DNA from: Tenodera sinensis
Lineage: Eukaryota > Arthropoda > Insecta > Mantodea > Mantidae
Length of the DNA stretch: 64,000 nt
Reading direction: 5' to 3'
NCBI GenBank assembly: GCA_030765045.1
Contig: CM060964.1
Coordinates: forward strand, 155,225,490-155,289,489
Below, piece by piece: positions 55,982 through 64,000 of this stretch. The notes beneath the pieces were generated by a model. It was given only the letters and a program-made list of their open reading frames with translations, was not told where the DNA came from and ran no database searches. Position 1 is the stretch's first letter; the number at the start of each line of letters is the position of its first letter. The position numbers and the translations under genes are program-made.

Positions 55982-57939
55982 TGAAACAACATCATTGTTC
56001 ACAATACTTCTGTATTGTTCTTAAATGTATGAAATAACAGAGAACCCACCAGGGACTCCATCCACCATTCTGTTTAAGCAATGAGATAAAACTAGTACTG
56101 ATTGTGCAGGGATGTACGTATGGTCATGGTAAACTGAAATTACTCCTGTTGCCAGATGAATTGCCACACACAACTAAAGAAAGAAGCAATTCTAATCAAT
56201 CATTACCATACACTCTGGAATAACCAAACCTTACAATCTGTTTATTGTTTAGTAATGTACTTTAAAATGAAATCACTTGTTCCATATTAACTTAAACATG
56301 CATTACTATGTGCAGCTAATGGTTCCAAGATACAATTCTGGCTTGATATAATCACCTTTGAGGCTAACTCTAATATTTCTAACAACTTTCTATTCACTAG
56401 TCTGTGCATTTTTAGAAAGAGGAAGACTACATATTCACTCCTGTCATCCTTTGGTAATGATCACTGAATATCCTTTTCAAAGAGCAAGAAGAGTCAATGG
56501 CAGATTTCTAGTTGCATTTTGCTTACTAATTTACATACCTCTTCCTGCTATATAGTATCACATAAATTGTTCCTTATCAATGAATTTTCTAAATTACAAA
56601 CTGAATATTATGTAATATAATCCTCAAAACCATTCTTTTCCCTATAGAACTATTTCAAGTCTTACATATATTGTATTTTGCAACATAATTTTTATTCTGG
56701 ACCACAAACCGCTGATATGTAGCACATATGTATTTATGACCAACTGTTTTTGTTAGTTGTCTATTTCATAAATTTTGATATTCTCTTTTTTCTAATTCAT
56801 AAGTAAATACAGTCAAGATTCATTAATTGCAGATTAAATTCCAGGTGTAATAAAATGATCTTTCTTGAAAGTTTAAAGTTTTGGATTTAAGTAATAAAAT
56901 GAGTTGAGTACTATATTTTTAGGTATTCTGTTAATATTCTTCCCCAGAGATTCCAAAGCTGAGATGCTTGCTTGGTCTTTCATTTTATTCCCTTGAAATT
57001 ATTTTAACAATGTGAGAATATATACCTGTAGTCAAAGAAGTTCTTTAGATTATATTCGGCACTATTATTGTTGGTTTTCTGAATTTTGTTTCACCAATTT
57101 ATACCTCAAGGTCAAGGGTCTATGGACATTGAACTATTACTTCCCTGTCATCTGATTTTATAATTTTTCTTTCTCTCTAATATCAGCCATACATATTGAA
57201 TGTGTTACAGACAATGGTATAAATTGGCAAAATGTTATCAATGGCAGTCTTTAACGTCATTGTAGAAGTACATTGGGTAGTAATGTCAATGACTGAGCAT
57301 TAATGATAATGTCCTACATAGGTGGGCAATGTTGATAATAACATTGTCTAACTGATTTCATCACTTTCCAAGTCTCACTGCTCCATGTTGTAATGAATAC
57401 TATTTTTTGTTAGGTCAATTGAATAAAAATGCAACAGCTGGGAGCAAACAAGTGATGACATTACAGAAATTGCAAGCATGAAAGAAAGTGACACAGTGCA
57501 AAAGCTGTAACATTCATTAGCCAGCATGTATTCCTATATGTAATAATATATTTTGGATCATTGAGTTCTAGTTCATGTGTTAAGGTGATTATAGTGCACT
57601 GTGTCTACAGTGTGACAGTTAGCAATGGCCATAGTACAACAGAAGGTCATGTGGGGAAATTTGACAAAGATCTGTTCACCATACCACAAAGTGAATGAGC
57701 AGATAACAATATTCAGGATGAATATACACCTTGTGAAACAATGTATGAAAACTTTAAAAACTTTTGGAGCAAAGAATAGTAACAGATTATAGAGGGGTAT
57801 GGAAATATAAAATCATAAAAACCGATGAAAAGGAAATATTAACAAGACCCGTGAAACAACCACTGACAATGTACTTAATTATGTAACAAATGATGAACAT
57901 AAAACTGATGAAAATGAAGTGTTTAAAACCATGGAGCAT
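55982..57939. other. Presumed first-intron sequence, no recognised feature
   Basis: AT-rich. Short frames, including 56358-56555, lack known domains. Confidence 0.4.
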
Positions 57940-58115
57940 ATTAATAAATTGAAAAATATGTTAATATTTATAAACACATTTTGTTCTAACTTACTTGTAA
58001 TAATATTAACCACAGGACTAGTTTCAGAGAGGATCCTATGATTAATATTATTACAAGTAAATTAGAGCAAAATGTGTTTATAAATATCAACATATTTTTC
58101 AAATAATTAATAGTT
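57940..58115. repeat. Short AT-rich foldback
   Basis: Arms of about 70 bp (57940-58011 and 58040-58113) pair almost fully, sharing ATTTATAAACACATTTTG and ACTTGTAATAATATTAA. The loop of about 28 bp includes CAGAGAGGATCC. MITE-like, with no assigned duplication. Confidence 0.8.
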
Positions 58116-58479
58116 TTATATTCTTCATACAACATATACTTCATCGAGGAAGAAACAGAACTAAAGAAACTGCAATGTAACATCACCAAGAAAACTATCA
58201 TGATTTGCTTACATCTTTGTGTACACTGCCAGAAGAAGTCAAATAATTAGAAAAAAAGAGATCAATAACCTAACCTAATCTTCATCCAGCTTTAAACTCT
58301 TGTGTACAGGTTGACCTGACTGAAATGCAATGGTAAAGTTACAATGGGTTTTGTTTCCTAATGGCTTATCAAGATGATTTGACTAAGTTAGTTGCCTTAA
58401 AACCCCTTAAAACCAAACATTGAAGCAGAATAAAGCCACTGAGCCCTACCTAATTTTAATTTGTACAGTATGTAATGAG

Positions 58480-60743
58480 TAGAGGCAAAATGCCTTTTTT
58501 AACCGGAGAGTATATATGAAAGACCTATTATGGATAAACATGTTTCCACATATTTGGGGACGATAGGAGCAATTTTTAGTTTGCCTATTTTAGCTCCCGT
58601 TGCCTGTTTTAAAGTTAACCGCCTTTTTTAGCCTGTTTACCGCATTATTGTATATTTCCTTTATTTTTAAAACATTTAAAAAAAAAGCTTGCATGCGTTA
58701 TATCAAAAACAAAAGAATAATGGTTGTATGAATTAAAATTATGTATTCACCTCACACAGATATTTGCTGAGAATCTTATTCTCCAGCAATAGGTATATTA
58801 CAAGAAGTGTTTGAACAGTATAACAGGTTACTTTGGAGTTTACCAAGAAAGTATTATGTGGAGGGTGTAGAAAGGAATGAATGCATGTTTGTAAGATTTG
58901 TATTATTCGTCCAATGGTCAACTCGTCCCTTTTCAAGCCGGATAGCTCTGCAAAGTTACCTTTTTCTCCAGATCCCTTTATTGCGTACTTGGAACTCTCT
59001 AATCTCTTCTCAGAGGGTTTTCCCAATCTCTAAAAGAAAGTTGACACATTCAGGCATCAGCAAGTAGAATCTGTTAGTTTGACACTGAACTTGTATTAAA
59101 CAACTCCATCTGCAGTTTTCATGATTATTACAATATTTATCATGCCGAAAGTGAGTGCACAGTTAAGTAGTAAACTGCATGGTTAAGTCCGCGAATTCAG
59201 TTCAGATCCTACGCTATCTACCGATGGTACTGTTCTGATGTGCAAAGTTTGTGAAAAAACAATTAACCATGAGATAAAGTATTTCATGCTTCAACATTTT
59301 GCAACAGCAAAGCATAAGACTGGAATTATTAAAATGGCCGGGCAGAAGAACCTCTGTTTAATGTCAGCAGCAATTGTAACAACTAGTAAACAATCTCAGT
59401 TTTCTCTGGATCTGTGCAAGACTTTTGTAGACTTGGGCATTCCTTTTTGGAAGATAGAAAACTACTCCCTCAGAATGTTCCTGGAGAAATACACAAACAA
59501 AAAGGTTCCATCGGAGTCCACCATCAGAAAAAATTTTCTGCTATGAAGAGACTCTTCAGAGGATTCGTACTGGAGTTGCAGGAAAGAAAATATGGATCTC
59601 TATTGACGAGACAGTGGATGCAATGGGACGTTACATTGGCAGTGTAATCATCGGAACTATGGAACCAATGCAAGATGATCCCTCAGTATTTCTTTTGACC
59701 GCAGAAGAGATGGAGAGAGCAAATGGTTCCACAGTTGCACAGTTGTTTACAAAAGCCTTGATGCTTCTCTGGTCACATGAAATACAACATCATGATGTGC
59801 TGCTTTTCGTCACAGATGCGGCACCTTATATGAAAAAATCTACTAAAGCCTTGAAAGTTCTCTTTCCAAAAATGCTCCACTTCATGTGCCTGGCCCAAGG
59901 GCTGCACAGAATCACCGAAGAAGTACGAAGTTTGTATCCTGATGTAGATAAGTTGATTTCAAACATGAAGAAAGTCTTAAAATCTCCCTCATAAATCAGG
60001 ATATTCAAGGACATAGCACCAGACCTCAGTTTGGCCCCACATCCCGTTTTGACTAGATGGGGAACCTGGATCTCTGCTGTTGAATATTATGCCAACAATC
60101 TGGACAAAATACGTTAGGTAGTTGATGCCATATCAGCAGACAAAGCTGTTTCAGTTCATGAGGTGAAAAGGCAGTTGTACAATGAAGAACTCAAATATGA
60201 TCTGGCATTTATAGCAGCACACTATTGTGTGATACCAAGAGCAATTACTAAGTTGGAGAAACGAGGTGATATGCTGGTTTCATCTATGGCGATTGTGGAA
60301 GATCAAGCAATAAATCAACTGCAACAAGCTCAAGGAGACAAAGGGGTTGCTGTTAGTGAAAAGTGTAAACGTGTTGTGAGTGCTATTGAGGACCTACAGA
60401 AACTTAAAAACATTTGTGAGATTCTACAAGATTAAAAGTTCTGTTGCTGTCGATATGAACCCTTCTGGAATAAGTTGTTATAAGTTTGCTGCAATCATTT
60501 CAGTAGAAGTATAACCTTCTTTCCGACAGGCGGCTCAATGTCAGTTGACACTTAAAAAAGCATCTTGTTGTGCCATGTAACCAAGAAAAGTGCATACACA
60601 TGAGATAGTTTATTAAGTACTTGTCTAGTTTTGTCTGTTTCCATGATTAATAAATGCCTATTTCACTGCCTATTTTTAGTATTTTTAGTGCCTATATGCC
60701 TGCCTATTTAAACCAAAATAAATGCCTAAACATCCGGGCTCTA
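58480..60743 (+). mobile_element. hAT-3: CGGBP1-like hAT transposon
   Basis: 2264 bp flanked by the 8-bp duplication GTAATGAG (58472-58479 and 60744-60751). The ends TAGAG...CTCTA are inverted, with subterminal GCCTATTT/GCCTTTTTT words repeated near both ends (58490-58640 and 60650-60730). The transposase gene is on the plus strand and broken. Confidence 0.92.
59142..60435 (+). pseudogene. hAT-3 transposase, broken
   Basis: It starts near 59142 (MPKVSAQLSSKLHG, stop). The zinc-finger region follows at 59200-59300: LMCKVCEKTINHEIKYFM, QHFATAKHKTG, a BED-like C2H2 pattern shared with CGGBP1. Then SQFSLDLCKTFVDLGIPFWK (59238-59546). A frameshift near 59540 leads to IWISIDETVDAMGRYIGSVI (catalytic Asp, about 59595) and LLFVTDAAPYMKK (second Asp, about 59810). 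A stop at 59992 follows, then HPVLTRWGTWISAVEYYANN (about 60040), a stop, and a C-terminal helical part to 60435. The typical dimerisation motif is not obvious. Confidence 0.82.
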
Positions 60744-61149
60744 GTAATGAGGATAAATTTAATGTATGTCCATGGCAAAGTTTATCATGTATTTGTGTTG
60801 TCATATTTTATTTGCATATGCAGTACTTCTGCTTAAGTTGAGTTTAGGAGCTAAGAAACACGGTTTTCGAGAGAATTCTCAGGTCATAGTGGGAGCGGCA
60901 GCAGGGTTGCCAACATTTAAAAGTAAAATTATCGTACCTGCCACTCAAAATTATAGATTTGGATTCAAAATTATCGTACATCATAAACCAAATGCTACAA
61001 TAATAAAAATATCAGATAACACTTATGAAAATGTAACAGTAATGATGTTTATGATATCCACTTACAAGATTGATGACCTCAACCAGTATTACAACTTTAG
61101 CACTCATGTTTCTTGCACCATTCATTCTCCTCAACTGTTGTAGCATTAT

Positions 61150-61330
61150 ACAAATTTGTTGTTGAGATAAACTTAACATCTCGCTTGCAGATTTTCGGAC
61201 CCGCCACATTCTTTCATAAGCTGAGACGACAGAATAAGTTCATTTACCGTACCTAGTGCCAATCTGTTTCTAACTTTGGTTTTTATTAAACACAATTTAG
61301 AAAAACACTCTTTCACAAGAAGTGTTTCTG
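61150..61330 (-). pseudogene. hAT-4 transposase C-terminal remnant
   Basis: On the minus strand about 61325 down to 61190 reads TLLVKECFSKLCLIKTKVRN, then RLALGTVNELILSSQLMKEC. It matches the hAT dimerisation pattern ('S.ER.FS.L..IKTK.RNRL....L..L'). It is the only recognisable part of the gene. Confidence 0.6.
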
Positions 61331-61721
61331 AGGGGCAACGAAATCACTGATAATGCAACCTTCGTCAATTCTTTGAAATCAAGTATTCCCACCAAGGTGA
61401 CATGTATTTAACAGCACTACAGAAACTGTCAGGTTCAGGCATGTTCTTTATTTCACATGGAATATCACTTATTCCGAGTTTTCTCCATTGATCATCAATT
61501 TTCTGAACAGTGCCTTCTTCATTGAGATTACCAGATCTGGGCACACTGGCAACAAGAGGATAAAAGTTAGGAGGCTTAGTAGGATATGAAATGGTTGCCT
61601 TAGAGGGATGGAGACAGGCCTTGAAGGCAAAAGAGGTGTCGCTATTTGTAATTAGTTTCGTTTCGCTGGCGTGCCAAACCAGTGAAAATTATATTTTGCC
61701 GGTATCGAACTATGGTACACC

Positions 61722-62103
61722 CCCATAATTATCGTATGGGTTGGCAACGATGTGTACAAACATTACAATTATTGTATGCCCCATAATTATCGTACGGGTT
61801 GGCAACCATGTGTACAATCATTACAATTATCATACACCCCATAATTATCGTACGGGTTGGCAACCATGTGTACAAACATTACACTTATCGTACACCCCAT
61901 AATTATCGTACGGGTTGGCAACCATGTGTACAAACATTACAATTATTGTACACCCCCATAATTATCGTACGGGTTGGCAACCATGTGTACAAACATTACA
62001 ATTATCGTATGCCCCCATAATTATCGTACCAGTTGGCAACCATGTGTACAAACATTACAATTATCGCATGACCCCATAATTATCGTACGAGTTGGCAACC
62101 CTG
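61722..62103. repeat. Tandem array of about 59-bp units, about seven copies
   Basis: Each unit has CCCATAATTATCGTACGGGT, TGGCAACCATGTGTACAAAC, ATTACAATTATCGTACAC. GTTGGCAAC words lie at about 61740, 61799, 61858, 61915, 61974, 62033 and 62092. The last copy merges into the right end of hAT-4, so the repeated unit includes the transposon's inverted terminal motif. Confidence 0.93.
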
Positions 62104-62111
62104 AGCGGCAG

Positions 62112-62780
62112 CCACCCCTTGCATTCCCGGAGGTTGCATAACAGATGTCTTTTGAACATGCGTCATACTGTGCGAAAGATAAGCCAATCAGGAGGAAACA
62201 ATGCTGAAAGTTGCAAATGGGGACATAGCACATAAATGCCCCAAACTTGTGGACAAAAAGCCCAGTCCAAGGAACATAGCCAGCAGCAAGGCCTGCATTC
62301 CTTAAGTTCAGAAATAGCAGTGCAATGTGCCGAACCTAAAGAAAATTGTTTGTGGATATTGAAAATGAAGTGCATAATGTTGAAGGACAGTACCCGGCAT
62401 AAACTATGCAATAAAACGATACAATTTCAAGAACCATGTGAAAAGTGAAGGCCATAATGATGCTTGACCAGAACACTAATGTGACATGCAACGATATGGA
62501 ATTAAGTATGGTATCAGCATTTTCATCATTTCTCAAGTTTCCACTTCCCATGCCCGGAAATCAATGATTGCCTAGTGAAAGAAATTTTAGGTAAAGTTCA
62601 TGTTCTAGCTGAGCATCACCACAAATAGCTGGGGTAACTGCCATGAGACATCAAAGGAAACTGCTGATTACGGGGCACTGTTCAGTGACTTCAAAAGAGG
62701 TACAGTGTTTACGTTGTCTGCCCCGGACCAGTAAGGAAAGTACCGTCACTACATACAGAAGAAGCAGTTATCAATCTGAT
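62112..62780. other. Decayed sequence upstream of integrase fragment
   Basis: Plus frames 62236-62448 and 62643-62825 have no recognised domains. They may be the eroded upstream part of the integrase-bearing element. Confidence 0.3.
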
Positions 62781-62790
62781 TACAATTTAA

Positions 62791-63060
62791 ATGACTTCTG
62801 GAGCTCCTGTAATCTTACACTCTGATAATGGACCAGAGTTGGTACTAATTGAAGTACACACTATGAGAAATGAAATTGAAGCTGTCCATGGTAAAGCAAG
62901 AGACAACCAGAGTCAGGGCTCGGTGAAGAGAGCAAATTGGGACATTGAAGAAATGATATATGCTTGGATGGAGGAAAATCAGACCTCAGATTGGCCTATG
63001 GGACTGCAGTTCATTCAGCTTAAGAAAAAACTGTGCTCTCCATTCAGGTAGGAGATTTTG
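62791..63060 (+). pseudogene. Integrase core fragment (KRBA2/Ginger-like)
   Basis: 86-aa frame: GAPVILHSDNGPELV (second catalytic Asp region), VHGKARDNQSQGSVKRANWD, EEMIYAWMEEN, LQFIQLKKK. This matches rve-type integrases whose motif is HGKPRHSQSQGSVERAN. The catalytic Glu is Lys here (SVKRAN). The first Asp region and zinc-binding domain are not recognisable upstream. Confidence 0.7.
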
Positions 63061-63955
63061 TTGAATAATTCTGCTGAGGAGAGTGTGAATGACATTAGTC
63101 ACACAACAAAGATGTAGCAAAACTAAATGAATCATTGAATGCAATAACAAATGAACTAATTAAGGAAAATTTTAATGTCTACCATTATAACACCTTCTGG
63201 TCAAACTGTGGGCTATGATCACAGTTCTGTATATAATGTTCACCAAACACAATGGGCTGTGCTCACAGTAAATTATAAACATTGGGGAAAAAAAAAGGAA
63301 GGAGACAACATACTACTGCCCAATGTGTAATGTTCCACTATATATGCCAGACAGTTTTGAAACATCCCATACCAAGGCCAGTTATGTGTACAGCTGCTAA
63401 CATTTACATATTACTTTTGTAAAATATGCGCTATGAATACTGTTTGTTGCCTGTGCTACAGTAATAGAATGATCAACAAAACTTAAGTATTGCTTTTTGG
63501 AAAAAAATAAATCTCATGTATTTTGTAAACAAAAAAGAAAAAAGCTTTTGCTGATCATTCTAATTACCATTACACAGACAACAAACATTACTCACTGCAC
63601 ATATTTCACAAAAGTAATTCGTAAGTGATCAACAAAAGCATTTTTTTTTTCTGTTCACAAAATATTGATTACAAAATGCTCTTCAATCTGGTTCATCCAT
63701 TCAGTCCTTCATTATAGTTAACTTAAGTTTAAAATATTGTTTCCCTCCTAGAGATAAGAAGAGCTTTCAGGTATTTCCAAGCAAATGATGAAAAGAGATA
63801 CTAACAATGAATCAAGGTGAGTTTTGCCACTAGTGCTTATTATTGCTGGATTTAGGTGGAGCTACTAAACTGCACTGCAGCAGCTATTGTCATCTGAAAC
63901 ATTCTGTGACTAACAGAGAACACTTCACTTGTTTGAAACTGGAACAGGGTTTCAC
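63061..63955. other. No recognised feature
   Basis: AT-rich sequence with short A and T runs. No gene or repeat was identified. Confidence 0.4.
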
Positions 63956-63964
63956 TGTTAGCTG

Positions 63965-64000
63965 GACTGTCCAATATGACACTACGTTGGAGGACATTAA
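63965..64000 (-). mobile_element. 3' end of a LINE-A relative, cut by the window edge
   Basis: GGACTGTCCAATATGACAC, then TACGTTGGAGGACATTAA, closely matches the LINE-A 3' UTR at 18613-18646 in the same orientation. The element's body would continue beyond 64000. Confidence 0.55.

Larger units (their letters stand above)
60902..62103. mobile_element. hAT-4: deletion derivative with tandemly repeated terminus
   Basis: 1202 bp flanked by AGCGGCAG (60894-60901 and 62104-62111). The ends are CAGGGTTGCCAAC and, inverted, GTTGGCAACCCTG. Subterminal AAAATTATCGTACC words occur on the left (60927-60985). The right third consists of repeats of the terminal sequence. A decayed hAT dimerisation-like fragment lies on the minus strand. 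Confidence 0.93.

Noticed and set aside
58740..58760. Candidate first exon of Asterix ending before GTGAAT
   Set aside because: The translated residues do not resemble the basic N-terminus of Asterix and the splice phase does not fit.

Overview
The window is eukaryotic, AT-rich and dominated by mobile elements. One host gene is recognisable. On the minus strand, three exons (55872-55980, 50960-51057, 24976-25057) have matching splice phases and encode most of an Asterix/WDR83OS homolog, an ER membrane protein of the PAT intramembrane-chaperone complex. The middle intron is about 25.9 kb and full of transposons. The first exon (roughly 15-20 residues) was not found and probably lies beyond 64000. 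Long TE-filled introns, several Penelope-like elements (PLEs), piggyBac, many hAT elements and tRNA-derived SINEs suggest an arthropod with a large genome, probably an insect. The species cannot be fixed from this sequence.

Region 1-22 kb, downstream of the gene, is a stack of nested insertions. The base layer is a minus-strand Ty3/gypsy element (gypsy A, 2780-21984). Its LTRs lie 18 kb apart and are flanked by the 4-bp duplication ACAT. It is interrupted by a non-LTR retrotransposon (18600-20784, duplication CATTATAGTT), by a decayed hAT (about 15394-17573) that itself carries a SINE piece and a 262-bp MITE (duplication TCTGCAGT), and by a 5'-truncated plus-strand gypsy element (gypsy B, about 7283-13600). 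Gypsy B is split by a further 2895-bp hAT (8769-11663, duplication CGCTGAAG). Left of gypsy A is a decayed LINE ORF1.

Region 22-25 kb holds a LINE 3' end, a small foldback, and a palindromic repeat with tRNA-like arms next to the 3' end of the Asterix gene.

The large intron (25-51 kb) holds: a PLE with 129-bp terminal direct repeats and a well-formed hammerhead motif, inserted in a foldback element; a tandem satellite of about 150-bp units; two deleted piggyBac copies in opposite orientation; a broken CR1/Jockey-like LINE; a near-symmetrical inverted pair of PLE copies (arms 39660-41447 and 42104-43890); and remains of a third gypsy element.

Region 51-64 kb holds the upstream exons together with SINEs, a second and more complex tRNA-like foldback with a PLE 3' fragment inserted in it, and two hAT elements. 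One hAT (58480-60743) is CGGBP1-like. The other (60902-62103) is a deletion derivative with about seven tandem copies of its own terminal motif. A decayed integrase fragment and the tail of a LINE end the window.

Almost every transposon ORF is broken by stops or frameshifts. The Asterix exons are the only coding sequence that looks constrained. Boundaries marked by target-site duplications are read directly; other element limits are approximate.
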